Origin: Dichomitus squalens LYAD-421 SS1
Taxonomy: Eukaryota; Basidiomycota; Agaricomycetes; Polyporales; Polyporaceae
Direction: 5' to 3'
DNA length: 64,000 nt
Assembly: GCF_000275845.1 (NCBI RefSeq)
Contig: NW_006766883.1
Location: forward strand, 1,635,163-1,699,162
The notes beneath the pieces were generated by a model that did not search any database, was not told where the DNA came from, and saw only the letters and a list, made by a program, of their open reading frames with translations. This document shows, in pieces, positions 42,764-54,426 of the stretch. A program made the translations under genes and the position numbers. Each line of letters starts with the position of its first letter. Position 1 is the stretch's first letter.

Positions 42764-45516
42764 TCAGCTGAGCGGGTCGCGGGGGTGCTGCGACATCCGC
42801 CGCCTGTCCCGCTCGGCCTCGGGGAACGGGACGCCAGACTGCCGCCTCGCCATCGACGACGAGCCCGGGCGGTTGTGCGCGCCCGCGAGCGGCCTCGCAG
42901 GAACAGCGTCCTCGTCGAGCTGGTGCCGCTGCCAGTCCTCCACCTTCATCGTCGACATGCGCTTCGACGGCGTGCCCGATCCAGGGACGTTGGCGAGGAC
43001 GTCCGCGCTGAGCGACCGCCTGTGCCCCTTGTCCTTATCCGGCGAAGCGAGAGCCGCGCCGCCGCGCCGTCCCTCGCCCGACTTGCGCTCCTTCTTCGCC
43101 GCCTGCTCCTTCTCCGCCTGACGCTTGGCCATCGACTGCTTCTCCGCGTTCTTCGCTCGCTGCCATCGGTCGCGGGCGTTGGAGATGTCCGCCTGCTCCT
43201 TTTCCGCCTGCGTGATGGGGTCCTGTAGCTCCCGCAGCTTCTTTTGGTGGCGTTCCACGAGTTCCTCAAACGTCTTCACCCGGGCGGCCGGTGACTCCGG
43301 GCTCTTCGGGGCGGGCTGTGCAACCGGGCGTTTAGGGGGGAGGATAGTGACCGGGATGCTCCCGCCTTGAGACGTAGCCCTCCTGTGCTGGGGACGAAGA
43401 GCGAGCGGGAGGTCTTCGCTGGAGGCTTTGGCTGAGGCGGGATCACCTTGACCAGAGAGCGCACTCTCGCGTCGCTGACGCTCCTTCAGGGCCTCTACGA
43501 CAGCAGGCGACACGGGGACCTTGGGCGGAGGAGAGGCCATGGGCGTCGTAGCGATAGGCGCGGTAGTACCGGAGGGCGGCTGGAAGAGCTTCCGCTCGTG
43601 CAGGTACATCTCCCAGTTGTCGTCGCGAAGAGGAGCGCTAGTCGGCCGACCGATAGAGGTACCAGCGTCAGCATTGGACAGGGTCGTGAGCTCCATCGAC
43701 TGCACACGGGCGCGAGGATCGCGTTGGCGGGGTGGGCGAAGATGGGCGGGAGCAGGGATACCGAAGGCGGAGAGATCCTGGCTGAGATGCCGAGACGACT
43801 GCGAAGGGTGACGCGACTCCGACGAGCTGGAGGGGATAGGAACCGGAGTGTCTGCTCTCAAGATCTCAATGGACCGACGAATGCCCTGGATCTCGGACAA
43901 GAGTTCTTCTCGCCGCCTGAGGTCATCTAGTTCTCCCGGAGTGAGCGCCCTGGACTGCCTCGAATCATTCGAGTCGGCCTTTTTCACAATAAACGTCTCG
44001 GGTACGTTCGCCTCGATGTCATCGCCCAGGTCTAGGGTAGGGAGGATACCGGTGCTCTGCGGTTGCTGCCTCGCCGCACGGTTGAGCTCCTCAGCCGGGG
44101 TGGGGGCTGCCATGAACTCGGACAGCCCGGACTGGTAGCGTGGCCGAGGCGTTCCTGAGGGAGAATCGAGGAGAGCCCCGTCTTTACCGAGGAGGGGCAA
44201 GCCGGAGAAGTTGCTGTCTGCGCGGCCATGCTTGGCAAGCGACGACGGGTGCGTGCGCTCCCACTCGCTCATCTCCGCCTCGAGGTCCTTGAAGCGCTCC
44301 GCCGCCCGAGCTTCCGCCTGCAGGTCCTGTCGCTTGCGCTCCATCTCTATTTCCTTCATCTTGCGCATGAGGATCTTGAGGATCTGGAATTGCACCGCGA
44401 TGCCCATGATGGCGACGGCACCCATCATACCCAGCTCGATTTCCATGATCTGTGTGACAGGGAACTGGATTCCATGCTGGGTGTACTTGGTGAAGAGCGA
44501 ATCGAAGCCGATATTCCACACATAGAACTGGCCATGCGGACACAAGGTTAGCGGATGACATATTGGCACACTCATGGTATAAATAGGCCGCATACCTCCT
44601 TAAGGCCGGCAGTCGTGAAGCAATCCACGCCTAGCATGAAGGCCGTCGCTCCAACAAACGCCGTCGACGTGAGCATAATGTAGTAATGCAGCTTCGGGAT
44701 GGTGCAGAGCACGAAGCCGATCACGGACACGACTGCAGACAGTAACCATACCATTCAGTCTGGATCGTCTGGGCGCCGAGGGCACGAGAATCGCTTACCG
44801 ATATACATGATCCACCTGAAACCAAGCGGGTGAATGACGCCGCCATTGCGGAAGCATTGAATCCACAAGGCAAGCGCGAAGCCACCCCACGCGCCAGTGA
44901 AGTACTTGGCGGCCTTCCAAAAGAAAATGGCAATTCCTCCGCCCGCTATGCCAGCGACAACGGAGGAGAGTACGAAGAGGCCGCGCAATGTCGCGTTAGG
45001 GGGGTTGACGGCTTGGAGAACTCCAAAACGGAGGATGAGGACGAAGCATACGACCGACAGGGTGTAGAAACCGATGAGGAAGAAGGACGACCATCGGTTT
45101 TTATAGCCGAGGAATGCGCTAGGGAGACCAGTGAGGATGAGGATCGCACCAAGAACACCGAACCCGGGATCAAGATGGGTATCGAGCTTGGTAAAGTCAG
45201 GAGCGGCGGAAGTGGTCTGCGCGGGAGCAGTGGTGGTGGACTGCGACGAGGTCGGGCTTGGGGTCACCGTTACGTTGAACGTGGTGGGGACAACCGTGGC
45301 CACAGGCACATTCGTGTTGCCCGAGTGTACGGTGGTCGTGATAGTCGTAGAGCCGGTCGTGAGAGAAAGCGAAGGAGATTGCGTGGAGGACTGGGAATTG
45401 CTAGAAGCCGTGTTGTTTGCAGACGACTGAGCAGAAACCGATGCGACCAGGAAGAGGAGGCAGACGAGACAAGGCCAGAGGATGGCCGACCATGGACGGG
45501 GACGAGAGACAGGCAT
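42764..45516 (-). CDS. TM7S3/TM198-like multi-pass membrane protein (DUF4203) with coiled C-terminus
   Basis: Minus-strand ATG 45516 gives a signal peptide (MPVSRPRPWSAILWPCLVCL, LFLVASVSA), then a Ser/Thr-rich extracellular stalk (NNTASSNSQSSTQSPS onward). A seven-helix domain follows: FGVLGAILILTGLPSAFLGY, SSFFLIGFYTLSVVCFVLIL, GLFVLSSVVAGIAGGGIAIF, WGGFALALWI, AVVSVIGFVLCTIPKL, YYIMLTSTAFVGATAFML and MMGAVAIMGIAVQFQILKIL. The long cytosolic tail has a Glu/Lys/Arg-rich coiled coil (KMKEIEMERKRQDLQAEARA) and a Pro/Ser-rich, basic, disordered end. Introns are at about 44530-44599 and 44710-44800. The family function is unclear; related animal proteins act in signalling or ion homeostasis. Confidence 0.83.
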
Positions 45517-46240
45517 GGCGGGCCCCGTAGGAGGAGGTGGGGGTAGAGGAGAGGAGAGGAGAGGAGAGGGAGGGAAGGAAAGGGACGGGAGGAGAAGGAT
45601 AGATAAATCGGACCGAGTACGATGGAAGAGTGCACTAGAGCCAGCCGCTGGGGGCGCTGCGTCCGAATCCGACGCGGGCTCTGTGCCCCGGTCACGGCGG
45701 TCGTGGATGCAGCCCGCTCCCGAGGGTTCGAGATAGCGGCTGCGATGTATCCAGACCCACGTGTCAGCCTAGCTTGTGCAGATGCTCCACTTCGTGTGCG
45801 GCCCAACAGAGCGCTGCAGATGACTTACAGAGCCAAGCACGATACGACTATGTACTTACCCAGCAGATGGACACACTCAGTCTCCAGGGCATCCGCTTCC
45901 AGAATGCCGCATGAAGGTTTGTGAGGAGCGCCCCGCCATACCCCGCCCGACGCCCGCCCCCGTCTAACCTAAACATGCCTGATAAGTATCGGGCTTACAT
46001 CTCTACTGATACAGGCTTCCACTACGTCATTAAAGAAACGCATCCCCTTTGTAGACGACACGGTCACACGTCTTATCGAGCCGAGCAGCCACCATATCCC
46101 ACGCGCGAGCACTCACTCTCAGAAGCCCGGCGGACAAATTGCGCGACGCAGCGGTGAGCGGAAACACAAATGCAAGCGCGCGCAGATGCTTTGTGGCGCC
46201 CCATGCTGTAACTACCATATATTCGTACTGCCTCCTATGC
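45517..46240. other. Intergenic with purine-rich microsatellite
   Basis: No gene seen. A plus-strand GAGGA/GGAGA-type purine tract covers about 45546-45599 (pyrimidine-rich on the coding strand of the adjacent gene), just upstream of the TM7S3-like ATG. It may act as a CT-rich core promoter. Confidence 0.5.
45546..45599. repeat. GAGGA-type purine microsatellite
   Basis: Five-base units gagga/ggaga repeat near the left end, grading into irregular gga/gaa purines. About 30-84 bases upstream of the TM7S3-like start codon, on the strand opposite to its transcript. Confidence 0.65.
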
Positions 46241-48122
46241 CTAGTCGACGTCCTCATACTTGACCGGAGTGATGCCCATCCTCTCCAGCATGGCAGCCAT
46301 CATCCGGGGCTCGTCTCTCGCGCTCACTTTGCCGTCCTTCGCAACGACCTCGTGCCGTTCTGACAACACGCTGATCACCCTCCCGCCCCGTCCGAACCGC
46401 CCGACACGCCCCGCGACGTGGAGATACGAGTCCACGCCGCCGTCGAGGATGCCGAGAATGAAGACGTGCGAGAGTTGCGGGAGATCCAGACCCCGCGTCG
46501 ATGCGAGCGTGGACACGAGCAACGTCGGAGTCTCATCGGTGGCGTCGAAATTCTGTTGCATCAAGTGCGATCTCCCGTTCCCGTCCTTGATGACGTCCAA
46601 TGGGTGAGCGTTGATCCCAAAAGCCCGCAACACGTCCACCCTCTGCTGGACAGGGGCATTCGAAGGCAAAACAAGTAGTGCCAATTTCGGAACGTCCACC
46701 CCGAAGGCCACCGCGACGGCCTCAAGCGCATAGTAATTGGAAGCATCTGCCAAGATGGCGACTCAAGTTAGATTCTCGCAAGAATTTGTCCGGAGCACTA
46801 TGCTCACCAAGTATTCCGCCCTCATCGAGTGCTTCGCGAAGGGCAATGTCCTCAGGTGTCTCAGGCGTTTGAGATTGCTCGAGGGGCTCCTTGAATAGCG
46901 CCGTTGAAGCCTGCTCCGGGGAAGCACTGACAGCTCCCTCGATGTTGTGAGCGTGGCCCGATGAGTCAATGACCAGAACATGATGCTTAACGTCCGTTCC
47001 GCCGACCGTAGACTCAGCCTTGTCTTCTATAGCAGAGTCCTCCACTTCCTTGGGATAGTAGGCCGAAGGGTCGCCGGTGATCTTCACCAGCGTCCCATGC
47101 CCCTTCGTGAACCAGCCGCTGTCCGCGAGCAGGAATCGCCTCAGGTGATTCCTCAACGTCGCGCTCATCATGACGAGTTGCGGCGCCTTCCGTGTCGTCT
47201 GACTTCGCCTGCGATCAAGTTGCTTTTCCCTTGTCCGTGGCCGGCCTTCCCAATCCTCGCTCAGAGCGCCGTATATGTGGTTCAAAAGGAGACGCGTGGG
47301 CCCCGGGTGACGCTCGATCTTCTTCGCCATTTTCTTCATGGCGTATTTGTCGCGGAGCATGGGCACACTTTCGATGAGGTAGTCCGCCTCGTCGACGACG
47401 ACAGTGGACAGCCCGTCGAGAGGGAGCGCGTGCGGGTCGGCCTCGACGGCTTCGAGGACGGCTTGGGGCGTGCCGATGAGGATTTGCGGAGGGGTTTGCT
47501 GTATGGGAGCAAGATGCTCCCTGAGCGGCGCGGAGGAGTCCCGGACCAGAATTTGCGCAATGGAGGCCAGCGGCTGCTTTAGCGTCATGAACCGGTGTAT
47601 GCATTCGATCCAGTAGAAGAACTGGTATGCAAGGTCCCTGTGCGGTACGAGGAGAAGGGAGTTAATTGAAGACGCTTTCGCTCCACTCCCGGAACGCTCG
47701 TTGTGGGCTGAACCACTCATTTGGCTGAGTAGGGCAATAAGCAGAGCGAAAGACCTGGCAAGTCGCAGCAGTCAGCATGTGCACGTAGCGAGTTGAAACA
47801 CGGCCACGCACTTCCCGCTTCCAGTCTTGTCTTTGAGCAACACGTCCTTCCCGCTGAGTACCGCATGGATGAGCCTGCGTTGGACGGGCGTAGGCTGCTT
47901 CACGGACGGGAAGGCGATTTGCATTGCCTTTACAATGTCTCTTTGGAGGCTTAGCTGCTCGAAATCGAGCGCCTCCGAGGCGAGAGGACTTGAGACATCC
48001 TCTCGAGATCCTTTAGGAGCGGTTCGCGTGTGTAGAGGTCGTGGCGGTCGAGCCCTAGGGAGAGATGCTCGAGCCGAGAGCCGTGCCCAGGTCGTTGGGA
48101 TGGAAGGAAACAGAAGTGGCAT
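46241..48122 (-). CDS. DEAD-box RNA helicase, mitochondrial type (Mrh4-like)
   Basis: Predicted ATP-dependent RNA helicase. The minus strand from ATG 48122 begins MPLLFPSIPTTWARLSARAS with an Arg/Ala/Pro-rich presequence, as in a mitochondrial protein. The Q-motif region is QPTPVQRRLI, motif I is KDKTGSGKSFALLIALLSQ (the usual A-x-T-G-S-G-K-T is changed to D-K-T-G-S-G-K-S), motif Ib region TPQAV, motif II VVDEADYLIE, motif III MSATLRNHL. Helicase C has LLVSTLASTRGLDLPQLSHV (motif V) and HVAGRVGRFGRGG (motif VI, His-Val in place of His-Arg). The end is KYEDVD. Two introns at about 47755-47812 and 46750-46806. Length is about 590 aa. The Mrh4 link is a guess from the overall layout. Confidence 0.82.
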
Positions 48123-48615
48123 GGTTTCTGCGCTTCATGTCTGGCAAGCACTCGCTGTCCGGGAGCGCCCGTCTCGCTAAACCTTAAAACAATATATTCT
48201 CCCGGGTTACGGTCTTGCACGCGTCCCAGCATGATTGGATCGAGGCAGGAAAATGAACATTCGAAGTTGGGTAGTTAGCATCGAGAGCGACTACTTGACA
48301 AGCATACAATACAGTGCAGTGTGGAAGGGATAGCAGATGGTGTGGGGCAGGGGTCTGGTACAGGACGGATTAGTGTGGTAGTAGCTACGGTAGCAGCTGT
48401 CTAGACTGTATGGGTGAGGATGGACAGTGGTAGTGAAGAAGACAGTCTAACTACCAAATACATTACCACTTGGCGGTCATCCTGTCTCGCCCTGCACACG
48501 ATCACCTCGGTCAATCGTCGTCGCTCTCGTCCGAGTGGACGATGGGCGTCGGACGCCGAGGCAACACGTCGGGATGATCGCCCTCGACTACACTGCTGTT
48601 CATCCTCGCGAGTTC
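48123..48615. other. Intergenic between transporter and helicase
   Basis: Both neighbours are minus-strand. It holds the helicase promoter and the transporter 3' UTR; no gene seen. Confidence 0.45.
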
Positions 48616-51161
48616 CTATTCGTCGCTGTCTTCTATGGGCTGATAATTTGCCCTTCCTTTGCGGCCCAATAGGCGGCTCACCAGCCCGTGGCTTGGAGTC
48701 CGCGTGTGGCTTCGGCGAGACCGGCTGGACCGTTGAGACAGCAGAGATCCACGTTCCGATGCCTCGTCTTCTAGGCGTTCCTCGAGCTCCTCTGAGGGAT
48801 CGTGAGACAAGGCAGGTTCGGTCAACGTAGCATGTACTTACCTTCACCGAAGACTGCGTCCATCTCCTCCAGCGGGACACCCTTCGTCTCAGGGTACACT
48901 ATCGGGATGTTAGTACGCGAACAGCAAACAATGCGGGCCAAAACGCACAGAAGTACACTATCAAACGCATCGTTAGACCGCATTCCAGATGAACAATAGG
49001 CGAACTCACCGAGAACGAAGCTGCAGACACAGAAGAAGCCATGCATAGGATACAATCTCCATTCGATCGCTTCTTGCAGGTACGGAGTCATCTCCCCTAC
49101 AAGGAAGTTGAATGCCCAGTTCGTGGCCGTTGATAAAGAAACACCCTTTGCGCGGACCGTCAAAGGCATGATCTGTACGTCCGGGAATCAGTAAACGAAT
49201 TCCGGAACGGTCTCTGGGACAAACCTCAGGAGGGTAGAGCCAAGGGATAGGTCCCCAGCTGTATCCGAAGGCAGCATTGAAGATGATAACGCATACAACG
49301 ACGGCTTGAGGCGTCTCAGGCACGTCAATGTACATCCACCATCCGGTAAAGCCAAGCGATATGGCCATCTAACATCAAATAGTCAGACCAGCGGAATATT
49401 CATCAGCTGTTGCGACATACGACGACAGCACCGCTCAGGAGGATAACACGGCGTCCCCAACGGTCAACTAGGATCCACCTAAGGGATGACCTAAGTTCAT
49501 TATGACACAATTGAATATCGAAGGAGGCACACACGGAGGAAGCGTGCTCAGAATATATATGATCGCGTTGATTCCAGTCATGAGAATAGCATCTCGTCCA
49601 ATCCATCCGGCCTCTGTAGTGTCCTGCATTAGACTTATTCGGGGTTTAATAGTGAAAATATCCGACCTTCGAACACTCGTGCTATCGAAAGAGCGATTGT
49701 TATTCTACAGCCATTCTTATAAACATATATGCATCACTTACGGGCATAGTATGAGATGACTGTAAGAAACTTATGCATTAGCATGTCACGAAGGGATGCA
49801 AGAACTCGGTCTTACCATTGATGCCATTCTGAAACAGCAGCTTTCAGTCACACGATGGCGAACATGAACCAGTCCACTTACTAGCTGAGCAAAGGCTTGA
49901 GATGACATAGCAAGTAGTACGCGCTTCTTGTACCGCTTCCACATGTTCGCGTACGTCCGGCCTTCACCACTCTCACGCTTTCGGCTTGTCAGTGCCTAAC
50001 CTCTGTAACGTCCCTTCCTAGTCACTCACCTCGAAGATGACTCTATCTTTGATTTCCTGGAATTCGGCCTTGGCTACGAGGTCCTCGGGATCACCGCCAT
50101 GGAGGTCGGCAATTACTTTCATCCCCTCTTCGTCCCGATCTACATCAATTAGCCACCTGAGAGCATGTCAGAAGCGCAACTAGCAGATCCAGTACGAAAA
50201 CATACCGCGGACTTTCCGGCATCACAAGCGAGCCCGCCGCGAGGATCGCACCAATGACGCATTGAATGAACAGTGGTATACGCCACGAGAGGTCGGAGTC
50301 AATGTAAGAGCAGAAGTAGTCAATCCACTACATGTGCCGCTCAGGTGAGAGAGCTTCGCAAGATTGGGTTTGGAAGGACATACCACAGAAGACGCGTAAC
50401 CGAATATGTTGCCGGTGAACTCCATACACGCGAGAGCGCCGCGCTGCGGAAGAACCGCATCAGCGACTATCTCGGCATTCCCATACAGCTCAGGCACCTA
50501 CGTGGTTTGGAGGGGAAACCTCGCTCTGGTAAATAGGGACAATAGTCCTGGCCAAATATCATTAGCCGTGGAGGCAAAGCGCGAGCACTTCGCCATACTC
50601 ACGAGAGCAATCCGACTCCGAAACCCGAGATGATACGACCCAAGACCATGACCCAGAAGCCTGGAGTGAAGGTCTGGATAGCGCCGCCGATGGCAAAGAC
50701 GACGGCTCCGCTGAAGAGCGTGCCTCGTCTGCCTATGTTATCGCCAATCTGTCCCGCAGCGACAGACGTGACTGCACGGCCGACATCAGAACTCAGCCTA
50801 AACCAAACTGTCGTGCGGACTTACTGAACGCTCCTATCTCCAGCACGGCGACCATGGTCCCGACCTGAATGGCATCAGGCTCGTTGAAGAACTTCCGGAA
50901 GTAAGGGCCGGTGATCACGCCAGACATGACGCTGGCAGGGAGACCCAGGTTCAGACAGGCATTGAGGCACGGGAGTACGGTAGGCTTACCCTTGATCATA
51001 ACCAAACTTGAGGAGGCAAGTTCAGCATTGGCTGAGAGATAACAGTGGCGAACGCATGTTCTGGTGTGAAGACTCACCAGGAAGACACCCAAGCTAGCAA
51101 AGACGGATATCGCATACAGTAAGGGCTGGCCCACGAGGCGACTGCGGGATCTTGGCGGCAT
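48616..51161 (-). CDS. Sugar transporter, major facilitator superfamily
   Basis: Proton-coupled hexose (or related sugar) carrier of the plasma membrane with 12 helices. The minus strand from ATG 51161 reads MPPRSRSRLVGQPLLYAISV, FASLGVFLFGYDQGVMSGVI (helix 1, spliced across three exons), FRKFFNEPDA, GDNIGRRGTLFSG (first RXGRR loop), YQSEVSP-type motif by position, PESPRWLIDVDRDEEG (cytosolic loop), GRTYANMWKRYKKRVLLAMS, INVISYYAPRVFEEAGW, LVDRWGRRVILLSGA (second loop), FGYSWGPIPWLYPPEIMPL and YPETKGVPLEEMDAVFGEG. It ends with an Arg/Ser-rich tail, YQPIEDSDE. Roughly a dozen short introns split the gene. Motifs are intact. The substrate is not determinable. Codon use and intron style match the neighbours. 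Confidence 0.9.
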
Positions 51162-51444
51162 GGTGCATCTGCAGAGAAGAGAAGGAGAGAGAGGTGTGTC
51201 GTCTGGGGGCAGGTAGTGACAGTCTGAATTAAAGAAGGGGCGAATCAGCCAGAGGGCGAGCGCAGGCTGATGCTGGCGGTGGTGACGGAGGACGGTTTGC
51301 GGCCGGTGCGACTCTGGCGGTTGTCGCGTGTCTGTGGCTCTCCACTCGACAACTCGAGCGGCACGACACATGAGGTCAGGTGCGCCCTTGCCGACGAGCC
51401 GTATCCCCGTTCCCGCTTTCCGACCCTCCTCTCCCGCCACGACC
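51162..51444. promoter_or_regulatory. Divergent promoter between the sugar transporter and the Mim2-like gene
   Basis: 283 bp between starts. No specific element was recognised. Confidence 0.3.
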
Positions 51445-51767
51445 ATGCCCGAGTCCGTCCAGTCTCTAGACACCATATCAAACTCGTCGGGCGACTCTTA
51501 CGATTCGGACGAGGAGGACCGCCTTGCAGAACTCGAGTGGCAGGAGAGCCTCCAGCAGCTTCAGCAGCTCCTCTCAATAGTCCTCCTCCCGTACCTGGGC
51601 AAATGGCTCGGTAGGAGATGGAGTTATTGGGGTACGTACAACCCTGCTATCGCTCCCACATCTTTACCCCATCGCTCATATCTCATCTGACCGAATCACA
51701 AGCCTACGCCCGATACGTCAGACTCGGGCTCGGAAAGTCCTTCTTTCTCGGCGAGCGAGGCCTTTGA
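51445..51767 (+). CDS. Mim2-like small mitochondrial outer-membrane insertion protein
   Basis: Small protein of two exons. ATG 51445 gives MPESVQSLDTISNSSGDSYD, an acidic segment (SDEEDRLAELEWQESLQQLQ), then a hydrophobic helix LLSIVLLPYLGKWLGRRWSY. After an intron at about 51633-51701 it continues AYARYVRLGLGKSFFLGERGL (21 residues, ending at the stop in 51767; family block). The order, acidic tail, WEESLQQLE-like region, LPYLGKWLGRRWSYW, resembles fungal Mim2, part of the MIM complex that inserts outer-membrane proteins. The assignment is from pattern memory. Its length (about 83 aa) fits. It is convergent with the PPR gene, which ends 78 bp away. Confidence 0.68.
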
Positions 51768-51845
51768 GTCGCGAACGCATGTTCCGAGACAATGCTAGTT
51801 GAAACGTGCACTAGTACGGTGACATCAGAGGTACGTCCGCTCGCT

Positions 51846-54122
51846 TCAACTATCAGACTGTCGCATTATTTTCATCGCCAGTGTGCGTAGCGCTCCCGGC
51901 ATTTTGGGGTTGAAGCGATGCATGTCCTTCACCATCTCCTGCGCCAGCGCAAACTGCTTCCTTGCCATCAGCCCATGGAGAAGGATATACCACGTCTCGT
52001 TCCCCATCTGCACCCGCCGCGTCACCATATCCCTGTAGTACGCCATAGCGTTCTTCACTCCCTCCGGCTTCTGTCCGTTGAGCGATGCTTTGAGTAGCAC
52101 GTTGTACGTAGTCCGACTCGGGCGGACACCTCTGCTCATCATCGTCTCCCATATCCGCCTGTTATGCTCCTCGACGACTTTTCGGTCGAGCCAATCGCCC
52201 CGGTTGATAGCAGTGAGCACGGAAGTGTATGTGATCGCGTTCGGCTCGGCGTTTTCGTACTCGTTACGTTCCATCTTCCCAAGCAGGTCCATGGCGATCT
52301 TGAAATTCTCGGGGGTCGCTTCACGGAGCTGCCGGTCCATGATGGCCGTCAATGACGTCGTGTCGGGCGAGACACCGTACTTCTTCATGAGGTTGATCAC
52401 AATCCGGTCCGCGTCTGGCCGGATTTTGAGCATGGCTGAAAGCAGGGTGGAGAACGTGTAGATGTCGGGCTTCAGCTCGGCAGGCTGAAATTTCCGCAAG
52501 ATCTGCGCAACGGCCTTGAGGTCCCCCTTTCGCCCGTAATGCCGTATGAAGGTGTTCAGAGTGACGACGTCTGGTTTGGGGCCCTTGCTCTCCATCTGGT
52601 CCAGGATAGCCTTGGCCTGAGGCTCCCGAGATACGAAAAGCAGCTGATACAAGACGGTGTTGTAGACGGCTAGAACGGTGGAATGGTCATGGGGAACGCG
52701 AAAGTTGGGAAGGTCCTTCTGAAACGCGTCGAAACGCGTGAGAGCGTCCTTGTATCGACCCGCCAAGAAGAGTACCTCGATGACAGCACGGTAGCTCAAT
52801 GCGTCCGGCCGCACCTTCTGCGAGGCCATCACGTCCCAAGTCTTCAGGACTGAGTCGACCATCCGCAGCTTCGCGTACCCATCCAGCAGCGCATTCCAGG
52901 CAACAACGTCCGGCACCACGCCGAAGCGCAGCATGTCATCCCAAAGCCGTTCCGCGAGCTCGACGTGGTTGCAGGCAAGGAAACTCGTCAGGAACGATGA
53001 CCAGAAGAAGGACGGGAGGAGCACCACGCGTGTATTAGAGAGGTCTTCCGGTCGCGAGGCCAGCCAAGGGTCAGGCCCTCCGACTCCTGACACTGTACGT
53101 GCGTACAACCTTTGGAGCGTACGGGAGGCGGAGGAATTTGTCACGTTGTGAAGATGTTTCGTCAACGCTTCGGGTCGAGAGAGAAGCGAAGCAGTCTCCA
53201 GGCGTTGAACCCACTCGTCAACCTTAGCTCGGAGATCAGGGAGGGTACGGATGCGATGGAGGATCTCCTCCATTGTGGAAGTGTGGATGCGGGTCGCAGC
53301 CTCTAGATACATGCGCACAGCTCCGTTAAATGTGTCGAGTTGAGCATGCGCGATGACCGCGCAGAGAAGGATGTCTTCGCGAATACGACTGAGTGACGAA
53401 GGAGGGGGAGAATGCAAGGACGTAGCTTCTTCGTCAGAAGCGGAATCTTCGTCGGGGTCCAGTTCTTCCGCTTGCTCCTCCTCAATGTTGCCTTGTGTGA
53501 CACTATGTTTATGTAGGTGTTCAAGGTAACCCCCATACAGGTCCAGGACGGACTGTGGTTGTCCGCTCTTGATACGGAAGACCATGAGTGCCTTCAGACC
53601 GGATGTGGCTCCACCCGCAGCCGACACCAGCGCCATTTCCTGTAGCACCGATATCTCCTCCTCGCTGAGCTGGAGGGCCCTGCGCTTGACGTACCCGGCG
53701 ATGTGATTTGAACATGAGTCGTAGTGGGCAGGTCCGAAGAAAGCGAGTAGGTTCCGTGCTTTGAGGGCGGACCACAGATTTGATACGTCGGCGACTTTGT
53801 TATTCAAGAAGGCGCCACGAAGCTCCGGAATGATCTTGTTGAACGCTTTGACCTGGGCATTCGTGCCCTTCGCGAGAGGGTGGGCCTCGAATGGGTGGAG
53901 TTCCTCCTCGAGCTGCGTCAAAACAGTGCCGGGGGTGATATTGCGTGCGGGGAGAGTAGACACGGTAGGTGTGGATTCCCGTTGTATTACGCCCTCCGTA
54001 GATGGGCGTTGAGAGTACTTAGACGAAGTGTAGCATAGAGTTCGACGTAGGATGGAGTTCGGGATCAGAAAGTCGAGGGCAATAGGTGGTGGGATAGCAT
54101 GGCGCGCTGTCCGGATGAGCAT
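51846..54122 (-). CDS. Pentatricopeptide repeat protein, organellar
   Basis: A single 758-residue open frame with no introns. Start MLIRTARHAIPPPIALDFLI is Arg/Pro-rich and could be a mitochondrial targeting sequence. From about residue 390 it carries at least eight tandem 35-residue PPR units with the usual helix-turn-helix pattern: LWDDMLRFGVVPDVVAWNAL, LDGYAKLRMVDSVLKTWDVM, VRPDALSYRAVIEVLFLAGR, GPKPDVVTLNTFIRHYGRKG, LKPDIYTFSTLLSAML, GVSPDTTSLTAIM, AEPNAITYTSVLTAI and VRPSRTTYNVLL. An acidic insertion (EEEQAEELDPDEDSASDEEA) is in the middle. Proteins of this type bind organellar RNA. The RNA target is unknown. The lack of introns, unlike the neighbours, is usual for PPR genes. Confidence 0.9.
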   Translation of the reverse strand: MLIRTARHAIPPPIALDFLIPNSILRRTLCYTSSKYSQRPSTEGVIQRESTPTVSTLPARNITPGTVLTQLEEELHPFEAHPLAKGTNAQVKAFNKIIPELRGAFLNNKVADVSNLWSALKARNLLAFFGPAHYDSCSNHIAGYVKRRALQLSEEEISVLQEMALVSAAGGATSGLKALMVFRIKSGQPQSVLDLYGGYLEHLHKHSVTQGNIEEEQAEELDPDEDSASDEEATSLHSPPPSSLSRIREDILLCAVIAHAQLDTFNGAVRMYLEAATRIHTSTMEEILHRIRTLPDLRAKVDEWVQRLETASLLSRPEALTKHLHNVTNSSASRTLQRLYARTVSGVGGPDPWLASRPEDLSNTRVVLLPSFFWSSFLTSFLACNHVELAERLWDDMLRFGVVPDVVAWNALLDGYAKLRMVDSVLKTWDVMASQKVRPDALSYRAVIEVLFLAGRYKDALTRFDAFQKDLPNFRVPHDHSTVLAVYNTVLYQLLFVSREPQAKAILDQMESKGPKPDVVTLNTFIRHYGRKGDLKAVAQILRKFQPAELKPDIYTFSTLLSAMLKIRPDADRIVINLMKKYGVSPDTTSLTAIMDRQLREATPENFKIAMDLLGKMERNEYENAEPNAITYTSVLTAINRGDWLDRKVVEEHNRRIWETMMSRGVRPSRTTYNVLLKASLNGQKPEGVKNAMAYYRDMVTRRVQMGNETWYILLHGLMARKQFALAQEMVKDMHRFNPKMPGALRTLAMKIMRQSDS

Positions 54123-54426
54123 GCGAAGATGCTTGACAGAGCTGTCAAGTCAGTGTTAGCGAAGCGTCGCACTACTATACGATATAGACACACACTAGAT
54201 ATGTTCTATTGCTGGCCGCAGGTCCGTACGAGGGCAAGGGGTAAGCCGAACGAGTCGGAGAAGCTAGAGGTCACGCGCGTCTACAAATTCCCGTCATACG
54301 TATGGACACGTGACTGGAAACGCGAGCAGCAACTCGCGAGAACGACTCCGAGGCCTTGTTTTGGTCCACTACCACTTCTTTGCGACACATTCCTACCCCA
54401 GACTTTCGCGTCCACACTGGTCCAAC
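54123..54426. promoter_or_regulatory. Divergent promoter between PPR and U-box cyclophilin genes
   Basis: 304 bp between the two start codons; no gene or repeat seen. Confidence 0.35.
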
